Shown: positions 15,943 through 23,360 of the stretch, piece after piece | Numbering within the stretch: position 1 is the stretch's first letter | Layout of the letters: the number at the start of each line of letters is the position of its first letter | DNA from: an uncultured bacterium | Lineage (GTDB): Bacteria; Bacillota; Negativicutes; Acidaminococcales; Acidaminococcaceae | NCBI GenBank assembly: GCA_905215645.1 | Contig: CAJMQS010000014.1 | Location: forward strand, 1 to 48,888 | DNA: 48,888 nucleotides | Direction of reading: 5' to 3' | Notes under the pieces: model-generated | What the model was told of the DNA's origin: nothing | Database searches by the model: none | What the model saw: only the letters and a program-made list of their open reading frames with translations | Position numbers and translations under genes: made by a program

Positions 15943-16237
15943 TTATCCTTTCATATATCGTTTCAGTTCTTCGTAAAAGTTTTCTCTGGTTCCGGCCATA
16001 ATGACCACAATTATAGTATTCCCTTCCACAATCACCGTATAGGCCAACTCGTAATTGGTTTTGTTGTAATAAATATCATAGCTTCGGATACCAGCCAAAT
16101 CCCCTGTTTTTTTCCTGACCTAGGGTGGGATCCTTGGCCAATTTTTCCAGGGCCTGCCGATACATTTCTTTTAATTTTTTATCTTTTATTTTTTTCAGGA
16201 ACCTGGCTGCCGGCTTCATAAAACGTATTTCCGCCAT
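15943..16237 (-). pseudogene. RelE/ParE-type toxin gene, frameshifted
   Basis: The ATG at 16237 opens a frame reading MAEIRFMKPAARFLKKIKDK and so on, which ends early after LGQEKNRG. If one A is removed from the seven-A run (T run at 16107-16113 on the plus strand), the frame continues GDLAGIRSYDIYYNKTNYEL then VVIMAGTRENFYEELKRY to a stop at 15943, giving about 97 residues. That is the RelE/ParE toxin pattern (basic helices, then a beta-sheet, ending near an mRNA-binding C-terminus). It starts 3 bp after the antitoxin. It could be an inactivated toxin, programmed slippage on A7, or a sequence error. Confidence 0.75.
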
Positions 16238-16240
16238 CAG

Positions 16241-16612
16241 TCAATCCTCCGCTGCAAACACGTCATCCATAGTCTCATATTCCTTCTCCCCTTTGGCCAC
16301 TTTCCGGGCATCGGAGAGCATGGCCTTTACAGCGGGAGCCACCTGGGCCTGTTTTTTCCGAAAGGCTTCCAGAAGCTCCTGGCCGGACAGCCCCTGGGCG
16401 ATCAAATCCTCTAAAATGGATTCTGCCAGCTCCCCGCCCTGATTGGCTGCAATGGGACGGATAATGATGGCATCCCGGGTCAGGAGGCATTCTGCCTCTT
16501 TCCCAAAACCTACCTGGGCAAAATATTTTTGAGGAATGGTAAATTGTCTTTTGGAAGATATGGTCACCCGTTTCTGATCCAGGACCGGTTCCTTCAGCAG
16601 AGCATTGGTCAT
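16241..16612 (-). CDS. AbrB/SpoVT-type antitoxin
   Basis: This 123-residue protein has an N-terminal swapped-hairpin AbrB-like domain: the segment VTISSKRQFTIPQKYFAQVGFG at about residues 16-37, then a beta-hairpin ending IIIRPI. Its helical C-terminus (about 60-123), rich in Ala/Glu/Lys, would wrap the toxin. Its stop lies 3 bp before the toxin start, the usual antitoxin-first order. GGGGG lies 9 bp upstream of the ATG. Antitoxins of this type repress their own promoter; the perfect palindrome at 16634-16680 is the obvious candidate site. Confidence 0.85.
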   Translation of the reverse strand: MTNALLKEPVLDQKRVTISSKRQFTIPQKYFAQVGFGKEAECLLTRDAIIIRPIAANQGGELAESILEDLIAQGLSGQELLEAFRKKQAQVAPAVKAMLSDARKVAKGEKEYETMDDVFAAED

Positions 16613-16633
16613 AGTGATTTCCCCCTTTATAGT

Positions 16634-16680
16634 AAAAGATGGTAAGATTTCCTTGTTTCAAGGAAATCTTACCATCTTTT
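16634..16680. repeat. 22-bp perfect inverted repeat in the antitoxin leader/promoter
   Basis: The arms 16634-16655 and 16659-16680 are perfectly complementary over 22 bp with a 3-nt spacer (TTT on the plus strand). One half site reads AAAAGATGGTAAGATTTCC. It lies 22-68 bp upstream of the antitoxin ATG. It can act as a large operator, or as an RNA hairpin in the leader. TAAGAT in its upstream arm lies 17 bp after TTGTTT on the minus strand and could be the -10 box. Confidence 0.7.
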
Positions 16681-16967
16681 GTATGGAAAAACAAGAGTCT
16701 TATAGTAACGGCATGCCTCCTGAGCGGCCGGGATGGGCTCCCCTGCGGCGAGCCCCTACACCGTCGCTGGCGATTGTTCGAGGACAACGGGATGCTCCGA
16801 CAGCTCCTACAGATTTGCATGGAGCTGAACTCCGTCATCGTCCTTACGCTGCACTCTGTTCTTCTCCCATTAAAAAGGGGCTGTTGCGCATGCAACAGCC
16901 CCTTTCCTTCGGCCGCTGACTGTCGACAGCTGACCGCAGACCGGCTGCTGCCTCTGCAGCAGCCTTC
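16681..16967. repeat. Intergenic region with family III fragment and terminator hairpins
   Basis: No gene is visible. At 16724-16759 lies a 36-bp sequence close to the end of the family III element at 30120-30444 (GCGGCCGGGATGGGCTCCCC, then GCGAGCCCCTAC). Downstream are the terminator hairpin at 16874-16905 and a 9-bp hairpin (GGCTGCTGC/GCAGCAGCC) at 16943-16964 directly after the carboxyltransferase stop. Confidence 0.55.
16874..16905 (-). terminator. Terminator hairpin of the carboxyltransferase gene
   Basis: A perfect 14-bp stem (AAAGGGGCTGTTGC/GCAACAGCCCCTTT, loop ATGC on the minus strand) ends in a run of five T on the minus strand, 63 bp after the stop codon. It belongs to the GGGCTGTTGC hairpin class found at many gene ends here. 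Confidence 0.7.
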
Positions 16968-18344
16968 TTACCGATTGTTCTTGAAATAAGCCAAGGCCAC
17001 TTCGGGGAACAGTGCGTAAGACAGCACGTCTTCCACGGAGGCATTGGGATAGCCCTTGGCAGCCAGGTCGGCTTTCATCTTGTCCATTTGCGGCGGAATA
17101 TCGTCGGCCGGTCTGTGGGTGATGGGAGCGATCGTGGTCTTGCCGGTCTTCTTGACGATCCAGCGGCGCACCACTTTCTTCAGATCTTCGCTGATGGGTC
17201 CCGGAGTCTTGCCGTATTTGCCCAAAACAATGTCCTGGATTTCTTTGGGGATCATCTTGTAGCGGCCCATCATCACGTTCATAGTGGCCATGGTGCCCAC
17301 GATCTGGCTGGAAGGAGTCACCAGGGGAGGATACCCCAGGTCAGCCCGGACTCTGGGCACTTCCTTCAGCACTTCTTCGTACTTGTCGGCCATACCCATC
17401 TGGGTCAGCTGGTTCAGCATGTTGGACAGCATACCGCCGGGGATCTGGAAGCTCAGGACCTTGGGGTTGATGCTGATGTTGCTGGGCAGGTTGAAGGTCT
17501 TCACCAGGTCAGCCCGGACTTTCTTGAAGTGGTCTGCAATGGGCCCCAGTTTGTTCATGTCGATGCCCGTATCTCTGGGAGTCCCTTTCAGGGTGTAAAC
17601 CAGAGATTCGGTGCAGGGATGGCTGGTGGTTTCCGCAAAGGGAGACAGGGCCGTATCCACAATGTCCGCACCGGCTTCAATGCCCTTCAGCAGAGCCATG
17701 GAAGCCATGCCGCTGGTGCAGTGGGAGTGGACGTTCACAGGGATGCTGATTTCTTTTTTCAGGGCATCTACCAGGGAAGAGCAGGCATAGGGAGCCAAGA
17801 GGCCGGACATGTCTTTGATGCAGATGGAGTCAGCCCCCATTTCCACCAGTTCCTTGGCCAGCTTCAGATAGTCGCTGTCTTTATGGTACGGGCTGATGGT
17901 GTACACCAGGGTACCTTGGGCATGGGCGCCGGCAGCTTTGGTGGCCTTCATAGCCGTTTCCAGGTTCCGGGTATCGTTGAAAGCGTCGAAGATACGGATG
18001 ATGTCGATACCGTTGTCCACGCTCCGTTTTACGAATTCCGTCACCACATCATCTGCATAGTGGTTGTAGCCCAGGATGTTCTGGCCACGGAGCAGCATCT
18101 GCAGTTTGGTTTTTTTCACATGTTTCCGGATGGTACGCAGCCGTTCCCAGGGATCTTCGTTCAGGAAACGCAGGCAGGAATCGAAAGTGGCGCCGCCCCA
18201 GGCTTCCAGGGCATAGAAACCGCAGTCATCCAGGGCTTCCAGTACGGGCAGCATGTCGCTGGTGCGCATACGGGTAGCACAGAGGGACTGATGGCCATCT
18301 CTCAGAACCGTTTCCACGATTTTAACGGGGTTCGGATTGTTCAT
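16968..18344 (-). CDS. Carboxyltransferase subunit (transcarboxylase 5S / oxaloacetate decarboxylase alpha type), no biotin domain
   Basis: This 458-residue TIM-barrel carboxyltransferase moves CO2 between a keto-acid (pyruvate/oxaloacetate) and carboxybiotin. It begins with the DRE-TIM signature VLRDGHQSLCATR near residues 13-25. MSGLLAPYACSSL and the metal-binding VNVHSHCTSGMA are present, and a conserved C-terminal carboxylase domain (about 300-458). The C-terminal biotin-carrier domain with its AMKM motif, found in full oxaloacetate decarboxylase alpha subunits, is absent. It is therefore like the 5S subunit of Propionibacterium transcarboxylase and needs a biotin carrier encoded elsewhere. 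It has its own promoter and terminator. Confidence 0.88.
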   Translation of the reverse strand: MNNPNPVKIVETVLRDGHQSLCATRMRTSDMLPVLEALDDCGFYALEAWGGATFDSCLRFLNEDPWERLRTIRKHVKKTKLQMLLRGQNILGYNHYADDVVTEFVKRSVDNGIDIIRIFDAFNDTRNLETAMKATKAAGAHAQGTLVYTISPYHKDSDYLKLAKELVEMGADSICIKDMSGLLAPYACSSLVDALKKEISIPVNVHSHCTSGMASMALLKGIEAGADIVDTALSPFAETTSHPCTESLVYTLKGTPRDTGIDMNKLGPIADHFKKVRADLVKTFNLPSNISINPKVLSFQIPGGMLSNMLNQLTQMGMADKYEEVLKEVPRVRADLGYPPLVTPSSQIVGTMATMNVMMGRYKMIPKEIQDIVLGKYGKTPGPISEDLKKVVRRWIVKKTGKTTIAPITHRPADDIPPQMDKMKADLAAKGYPNASVEDVLSYALFPEVALAYFKNNR

Positions 18345-18394
18345 TGCTCAACCTCCTATAGTTAAGAACAGCCTAATGGTTTTATACAATATCC

Positions 18395-18429
18395 ATTATA
18401 ACATACAACTGTTCCAGGTGGTAATACAA
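18395..18429 (-). promoter_or_regulatory. Promoter of the carboxyltransferase gene with possible GntR-type operator
   Basis: On the minus strand a perfect TATAAT (18400-18395) is preceded by TGT, an extended -10. Just upstream, TTGTATTACCA (18429-18419) fits the TNGTNNNACNA consensus known for FadR-subfamily GntR regulators. The promoter call is fairly firm; the operator is a pattern match only. Confidence 0.45.
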
Positions 18430-18487
18430 TGTATTTTATTTTAATTATTAGAATGTTCTTATTGCACCCTGGAAAGGGGCATCGTTT

Positions 18488-19030
18488 TCAGCAGCTGTAC
18501 CGCCGGTACCATGCCAGATATTCCTGTTCCACTTCTGCAAAAGGCCGTACCCGGTAATCCACCGGCAGCACTAGGGTCCCTTCCTGTTCCCGGTTTTCCG
18601 GATGGTCCATGAGATGGTGCAGGTCGCTGTACATGAGCGCCCGATCGATCTGCTTCACTTCTGCCGTCTCTTCCGGCGTCAGCGGTCCCCCCAGGAATTG
18701 GGCGAATACCGCCTGGAGGAGCTGTTCCTCCAGTTCCCGGTACCGGGGCATATTGGCCTTGTAGGGATGGGGCACATCGGACAGATAACATTCCGTAGCA
18801 TCGTGGAGCAGGGCCCCCAGGATCACCCGCCGGCTGTCTCCCCGGGCTTCCGCTTCTTGGGCCGCCGCCAGACAGTGCTGCCCTACGGAATAAAAGGTCT
18901 TTACGTGGCCGTTGCCCCGGCACAAAAAGCTCAAGGCATGGGCAATGTCTTCGATCCGGATCTTTTCCGGGTCTGGATGGAGGGGATCGAACTGGATCCC
19001 CGTATAAGTTGTGATTTCACCTGCAGTCAT
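18488..19030 (-). CDS. HD-domain phosphohydrolase (YfbR-like)
   Basis: This 180-residue HD-superfamily protein shows a YSVGQHCLAAA segment, LLHDATECYLSDVPHPYK (the HD pair and downstream metal/substrate residues) and RALMYSDL. YfbR-type enzymes are 5'-deoxynucleotidases; many relatives occur on phages. The start at 19030 is tentative: GGAGGG lies 14 bp upstream, which is long. A longer frame would run into the repeat at 19168-19197, and its extra N-terminus is not HD-like. Beginning 363 bp downstream of the Ro60-like gene with a repeat in between, it is probably a separate unit. Confidence 0.75.
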   Translation of the reverse strand: MTAGEITTYTGIQFDPLHPDPEKIRIEDIAHALSFLCRGNGHVKTFYSVGQHCLAAAQEAEARGDSRRVILGALLHDATECYLSDVPHPYKANMPRYRELEEQLLQAVFAQFLGGPLTPEETAEVKQIDRALMYSDLHHLMDHPENREQEGTLVLPVDYRVRPFAEVEQEYLAWYRRYSC

Positions 19031-19167
19031 AACAGCGGGCAGGCCCTCCTTTCCGTCGTCCATCGTAGGTTTAAGAAGCCAGACCGGCCCTTCTGGCCTT
19101 TCAGTTGGGATGATTCTGCCTCCTGCTTTTCTTCCATTAAACCATAAAAAGAGAGAATAGAAAAGAG

Positions 19168-19386
19168 GGATGCTGCACGCAGCGTGCAGCACCCCCTTCG
19201 TCATACGTCGGTCGTCATACGTCATACGCTTTTGGAAATCAATTTTTCCAAATTGATTTTGAAATTTTAAAACCCGCTATAACATTCAACTGATTTTCTT
19301 AAATTCGAAGACAGCAGAGCTGGCTTCCATCGGCGTATGACGTATGACCTATGACATATGACGGGCTGTTGCTCATGCAACAGCCC
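19168..19386. repeat. Family I repeat element, copy 1
   Basis: This element of about 220 bp is bounded by two hairpins: 19168-19197 (TGCTGCACG/CGTGCAGCA with G/C ends) and 19363-19386 (GGGCTGTTGC/GCAACAGCCC, TCAT loop). Inside each hairpin lie CGTCATACGTC-like direct repeats, inverted at the other end (GCGTATGACGTATGACC). The core includes TTTTGGAAATCAATTTTTCC and AGCAGAGCTGGCTTCCATCG. The same sequence occurs in reverse orientation at 24764-24988. It fills the gap between the HD gene and the Ro60-like gene. Confidence 0.85.
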
Positions 19387-19393
19387 CTCCTCT

Positions 19394-20878
19394 TCACGCC
19401 CCTACCGGCTCATACCGTTCCTGTCCCAGCACTTCCAGCATGAAGGCCATGGGGTCCAGGTTCCCTTCCCGGAGCATCTGGAAGATCTGGGGGCTGCAGC
19501 CGGAGACCAGCACCGCTCCCTGCTGGTTCTGGGTCACCGGCTGCTGGCGGGTCCGGCTGTCCACATTCCAGAAAATCACCTGGGGCAGTTCGTATCCCTG
19601 GGCCCGGAACTTTTCCCGGGCCCGCTGGAAGTTGGTCCCTTCTCCCCGGCAGCAGGCCGCGTCGAATTCCATGTCCGAGATCACATACAAACGCTGAGGC
19701 AGCTCTTCCTGGGTCATCCGTTTCCGGACGGCTTCCCGGAGGAGCAGATCGAATACCCCTTGGAGATCCGTATTGGCCACTTCATTGAAAGACATGGTGT
19801 ACTGGATCTTTTCGGCGATATCCCGTCCCTTGATCTCCACCAACCGGGGATGTTCGCTGAAAGTGATGAAATGGTTCCGGAAAGGCCCCCGGTTCCGTTC
19901 GGCAAAATACACCGCCAGGGACTGGGCCACCGCCGCCGGCAGGGGATGGGACCCGCCGTACATGGAACCGGATCCATCTGCCACTACCAGGGCGTTCTCT
20001 CCCCGGGTGAAATCTTCTTGGGCCTTCCAGGTCACATCCAGGGAACGCCGCTGCTCTTCCGTAAGAGGCTGGGCCGGCCGTCCCCAGAATCCGTTGTTTT
20101 CCACCAAAGGAGCCACGATATCATAGGGAGCCAGGGTGCCGGTGTGGAGCTTCTTCTCTCCCTTTTCCACCTGGTCCAGGAAGGCCTGGTACCGTTCGCC
20201 ATCATTCCGCCAGAAGGCCTGCCGGTATTTGAACAGGGCTTTGGAAGGCTGCCGGTCATAGGCAAAGGTGTAGTCCCGGTTCCGGAGATGGTTCTCCAGG
20301 AGATGGATTTCCCGCCGCAGCCCGGTGAGAAGCTGCCGGTACTCCCGTTCCGTCAGATGGAACTGCCGGGCCAGGTGGCGGGCCTGGTTCACCGTCCGGG
20401 CGCAGGAAGCGTTCACCGAAGGCAGCCATTTGGCCAAAAGGGAAACCGGCTGGCCTTCTTTTGCGGACCGTTCGTCCGCTTCCAGCTGCTGCTGGAAGAA
20501 AGAAACTGCCTGTTTTTCACAGGGCGTGCCCAACAATTCCAACAAATCATCATACCGGCCATAGTCCGGCACCCGGGGCAGATTTTTCTCGGCCGCTTCC
20601 GGGGCAAAAAGTGCCAGCCAATGGAAAATGATCCGGAACACCCGCCGTTCCCCCAAGCCTCCCCGGATATCCCGGGCAAAGAACAGGGTCTTCAGGGCCA
20701 GGTCCCGGTTTTCCCCATAGGCCGCCTGGAAAAGCCGGAGGATTTCCCTTTTGGGACTGTGGCGCAGAGCCCCGATAGAAGCAAACAGATCCAGGCACGG
20801 TGAGCCTGTGCTGGTATAAGTCAGGGCCCCGTTCTCCGTCCGGGTCCAATTGGTTTCTTCCTGCAGCAGTCCTGCCAT
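19394..20878 (-). CDS. Ro60-like vWA protein (DUF2828/TROVE-related)
   Basis: This 494-residue protein combines an alpha-helical N-terminal region (about 1-290) with a C-terminal von Willebrand A domain. The N-terminus has TENGALTYTSTGSPCLDLF and FFARDIRGGLGERRVFR, typical of the DUF2828 family, the sister group of TROVE/Ro60. The vWA domain keeps an intact metal-ion adhesion site: D301-G-S-G-S305, T370 (ANTDLQGVFDLLL) and D402 (VISDMEFD). Ro60/Rsr proteins form rings that bind misfolded RNAs and Y RNAs and can partner with nucleases. The start at 20878 is set by AAAGGAG 7 bp upstream; nine codons further up the frame lacks a site. Upstream lies strongly foldable DNA (20904-21117), then two WYL regulator genes. 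Confidence 0.82.
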   Translation of the reverse strand: MAGLLQEETNWTRTENGALTYTSTGSPCLDLFASIGALRHSPKREILRLFQAAYGENRDLALKTLFFARDIRGGLGERRVFRIIFHWLALFAPEAAEKNLPRVPDYGRYDDLLELLGTPCEKQAVSFFQQQLEADERSAKEGQPVSLLAKWLPSVNASCARTVNQARHLARQFHLTEREYRQLLTGLRREIHLLENHLRNRDYTFAYDRQPSKALFKYRQAFWRNDGERYQAFLDQVEKGEKKLHTGTLAPYDIVAPLVENNGFWGRPAQPLTEEQRRSLDVTWKAQEDFTRGENALVVADGSGSMYGGSHPLPAAVAQSLAVYFAERNRGPFRNHFITFSEHPRLVEIKGRDIAEKIQYTMSFNEVANTDLQGVFDLLLREAVRKRMTQEELPQRLYVISDMEFDAACCRGEGTNFQRAREKFRAQGYELPQVIFWNVDSRTRQQPVTQNQQGAVLVSGCSPQIFQMLREGNLDPMAFMLEVLGQERYEPVGA

Positions 20879-20903
20879 GATGATTCTCCTTTCCATCCCT
20901 GCC

Positions 20904-21007
20904 AAGGTACCCTTCCACCCGGAGAATGGCTGCCAGAGCAGCTCTCCTCGCCGGGCAGACTTTCGGCTTTCGCAGTTTCTGAAATAGAAAAGCGCTGTAG
21001 GTACCTT
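20904..21007 (-). ncRNA. Candidate structured RNA directly upstream of the Ro60-like gene
   Basis: On the minus strand this 104-nt segment starts AAGGTACC and ends GGTACCTT, so its termini can form an 8-bp closing stem. Inside, a long hairpin is readable: GGAGA-GCTGC-TCTG-GCAGC-CAT-TCTCC (20957-20920), extendable by CCC/GGG. Bacterial Y RNAs usually lie beside Ro60/Rsr genes and pair their ends in this way. No tRNA-like T-arm motif of the YrlA type was found, so the assignment is only a candidate. It could also be a structured 5' leader. Confidence 0.4.
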
Positions 21008-21009
21008 TC

Positions 21010-21117
21010 AAGACACGTTTTCCATAATGATCTTGGAAATGTTGGCTGTCCGTGTCTTCCAAAGCATCAAAAGGTTCGGGATCCCTCCCGCAGACACTTG
21101 AAAAGTGCCCAACCCCA
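21010..21117 (-). ncRNA. Second candidate structured RNA / leader
   Basis: Two nested structures lie next to the preceding one. First, AAGACACG (21058-21051, minus strand) pairs with CGTGTCTT (21017-21010), enclosing TTTCCA/TGGAAA arms. Second, at 21114-21073, GGTT...AACC encloses two hairpins, CACTT-TTC-AAGTG and CGGGA-GGGA-TCCCG, making a three-way junction. There is no open reading frame of note. It may be a second RNA of the same type, or part of one long leader from a promoter between 21120 and 21190 that I could not define. Confidence 0.35.
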
Positions 21118-21189
21118 TTTTCATACTTGTTTTTGCTGTAGATGCTTTCGATGGTTCCATTCTACCGAGAAAAGCCTTTTCCATCATGG

Positions 21190-21230
21190 AAAAAAAGGTA
21201 CGAACGATGTTCGCTACCGTTCGTACCTTT
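21190..21230 (-). terminator. Intrinsic terminator of the MATE-WYL-WYL operon
   Basis: A perfect 13-bp stem (AAAGGTACGAACG/CGTTCGTACCTTT, 11-nt loop) is followed by T residues on the minus strand. Its left arm encodes the last residues of the WYL protein, so coding sequence and terminator overlap. It separates the WYL genes from the RNA/Ro60-like unit. Confidence 0.9.
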
Positions 21231-22113
21231 GCTGTCTCTCCAGCCGCTCTTTGATTTTCTGCACCAGTCCCGGCGGATCCACCGCCTTCAGGAAAGGACC
21301 GAAGGCCAGGATCCGGATCAGCAGTTCTGTCTCATCCGGCTTGTAGTAAAAAAGGGTCAGCCGATAATGGTCCTCATCCAGCTGCACCGTTTCCTTTTCC
21401 AGATCAGAAAAATGCAGGAGGGCCCGTTCCAGGGCTTTCCGCCGGTCCACCAGTTCCAGCACAGCCCGGGTCTTCCAGCGTTTCCGTTCCCGCTGGCGGG
21501 CTGATCCCGGCTCCTTCAAGTGGATTGCCTGGAGGGAGGATACCCGGAGGGTATAAAGGGTCCCCCGGTCTGAATGGGCCAGGAACCGGAACTTATCGTC
21601 CAATCCGGAATATTCCAGGCCGTCCGGATCCGCCTCCAGGGCTTGGATCCCTTTCCGACCCTGGAACTGGACCTGGAGCTTCCGTTTTTCCCGAAGAGCC
21701 GTCAGCAGCTGGCGGAAATGGGCTTGATAGACCGGGTCCCCATAAGGATCCCCATCCTGGTACCGGTCATAATAGACGAAGAAATCCCGTGAAAACAGCG
21801 GCTCCCCCAAAGAAAAAGGAAGTGCCGGAGGCTGGAACAACTGCATCCGGGGATCCTGGAGGACTGCTGCCAGCCAGCGTTTCTCCAAGACGGTCAGAGG
21901 GCAGTCCGGGACACTGGCCAGGGGCGTCTTCCCTTCCCGGGTGAGGAGATGGCTTTCTGCCAGGATCCGGGGCAGTTCCAAGGTGCTTTCCCCGAAGGAC
22001 CCTTCCCGGATCAGTCCATAGAGCTTTTCCCGGGTCAGCGTTCCCCGGCAGGCTTCCCGGAGCACTTTTGCCAGCACTTGGTAATACCGGCCGTAGATCT
22101 CATGGAACAGCAT
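21214..22113 (-). CDS. WYL-domain regulator (1)
   Basis: This 299-residue protein has a helical N-terminus (about 1-110) and a WYL/WCX-type region. The central segment LREKRKLQVQFQGRKG and the later FLAHSDRGTLYTLRVSSLQAI correspond to a WYL beta-barrel, followed by a C-terminal WCX-like part (HYRLTLFYYKPDETELLIRILAFG). WYL domains sense nucleic acids or other ligands and often control DNA-damage or defence genes. A clear N-terminal winged helix is not obvious. It starts 2 bp after the larger WYL gene, with GAGGAGG upstream. Confidence 0.75.
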   Translation of the reverse strand: MLFHEIYGRYYQVLAKVLREACRGTLTREKLYGLIREGSFGESTLELPRILAESHLLTREGKTPLASVPDCPLTVLEKRWLAAVLQDPRMQLFQPPALPFSLGEPLFSRDFFVYYDRYQDGDPYGDPVYQAHFRQLLTALREKRKLQVQFQGRKGIQALEADPDGLEYSGLDDKFRFLAHSDRGTLYTLRVSSLQAIHLKEPGSARQRERKRWKTRAVLELVDRRKALERALLHFSDLEKETVQLDEDHYRLTLFYYKPDETELLIRILAFGPFLKAVDPPGLVQKIKERLERQQRYER

Positions 22114-22115
22114 GG

Positions 22116-23351
22116 TCACCCCTCCTCATACAGGGCCCGGAGCCGGTCCAAGTCCTTCCAGAAACGTCGGGTCACCCGCGGGTCAGAACATTCCAGCCGA
22201 AGGATCCGGCCGAGGAAAGTCCGGAGCCAGGGCAGCATTTCCCGAGCATCGTACACATCGATGGAAAAACGCCATACCGTTGGGCTCACCTGGACCACTT
22301 TCCCCTGCCGCTTTTCCCGCAGGAGCCGTTCCGGGATATAGGATTCTTCCGGACCTGCATAAAGATCCAGTTCCACATGATCCGGCCGGGATTTTTTCCC
22401 GGAACCGGCTCCGACGCCCCACAGATACCGGATAAACTGCTTTCCCTCTTTTTCCCGTTCCGCCCACTCTGGGTCCGGTTCCCCTGGTGTTGCTTTTTCC
22501 AGCCGGTCCAGGCGGAACAGCTGGGGCCGTTTTCCCTTTCCCCGGCCGGCCAGCAGATAATTCCGCCCCGTAGCCGTGCTGCAGTAGACTTTCAGCGGAT
22601 AGACCTCCAAGGTCTCTCCAGCTTTTCCTTCCTTTTTCTGGAATTCCAGCCGGACCTTCCGTTTTTCTTCATGAGCAGCTGCCAGCTGGCAGAGGATTTC
22701 TTGATCCAACGCCCCGGAAAGGTAATGGTGCTTGAAGGAAAGGAAGGCCTCCTGCTCCGGGCACCGGTCCAAGAGATAGGCTCCCACGATTCCCAGGGGC
22801 AGCGCCTCTGAGGCAAAACACAGGGCAGCGGACCAGCCGGCTGGATCCCAAGCTGCATCTGCCAGACGGTAATACAGGCTCTTCCCCACTTTCCGGCTGC
22901 AGAAGATGCCCAATTCCACCCCTTCCTTCAGTTTGTTCCGGATGGTGGACGCATCGGGCAGCGGACAGTCCGGATCTGCCTGGAGAAGGGCCCCGCAGAC
23001 CTGGTCCGCCACAGCTGCAAAGGAAAGTTCTCCCTGCCGATGGAAAAGATCCAGCAGCAGGAAGTGGAGAGCTGCATCCCAGGGGGTGAAGCTTTTGGCC
23101 CGGAAAGCCTCGTACAAGGGATTATGACGGACGGTCCGGCAGTCCACTGTCAGGAACACCACTTTCCCTTCCGGTTCTTGGCGGAAACCCATGGCATCCC
23201 GGAGCCAGCTTTCCACCCGGCGCCGTTCATTGTCATAGCTCCGGAGGCTCTTGAGCCGAAAATCCTGCCGGGTATGGAAGCCCTGCACATAGAAATCCCG
23301 CAGGACGGAACGAGTGGTGTTGAAATCTTTGATCAGTTCCTGATAAGCCAT
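22116..23351 (-). CDS. WYL-domain regulator (2)
   Basis: This 411-residue protein has an N-terminal segment of about 80 residues, LKDFNTTRSVLRDFYVQGF-like, then a probable winged helix at about 90-170 (ALHFLLLDLFHRQGELSFAAVADQ, DASTIRNKLKEGVELGIF). A WYL domain follows at about 230-300 (KVRLEFQKKEG, YLLAGRGKGKRPQLFRLDRL), then a WCX-like C-terminus. It lies between the MATE gene (9-bp gap) and WYL gene 1 (2-bp gap). A pair of WYL proteins may form a heteromeric regulator. What they regulate is inferred only from position: possibly the adjacent Ro60-like unit. Confidence 0.78.
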   Translation of the reverse strand: MAYQELIKDFNTTRSVLRDFYVQGFHTRQDFRLKSLRSYDNERRRVESWLRDAMGFRQEPEGKVVFLTVDCRTVRHNPLYEAFRAKSFTPWDAALHFLLLDLFHRQGELSFAAVADQVCGALLQADPDCPLPDASTIRNKLKEGVELGIFCSRKVGKSLYYRLADAAWDPAGWSAALCFASEALPLGIVGAYLLDRCPEQEAFLSFKHHYLSGALDQEILCQLAAAHEEKRKVRLEFQKKEGKAGETLEVYPLKVYCSTATGRNYLLAGRGKGKRPQLFRLDRLEKATPGEPDPEWAEREKEGKQFIRYLWGVGAGSGKKSRPDHVELDLYAGPEESYIPERLLREKRQGKVVQVSPTVWRFSIDVYDAREMLPWLRTFLGRILRLECSDPRVTRRFWKDLDRLRALYEEG

Positions 23352-23360
23352 GATACATCC

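Noticed and set aside
21071..21092. Possible tRNA or tRNA-like T-arm at GGTTCGGGATCC
   Set aside because: The loop lacks the invariant A58 and a correct 5-bp stem, and no acceptor, D-arm or anticodon arm can be built around it.
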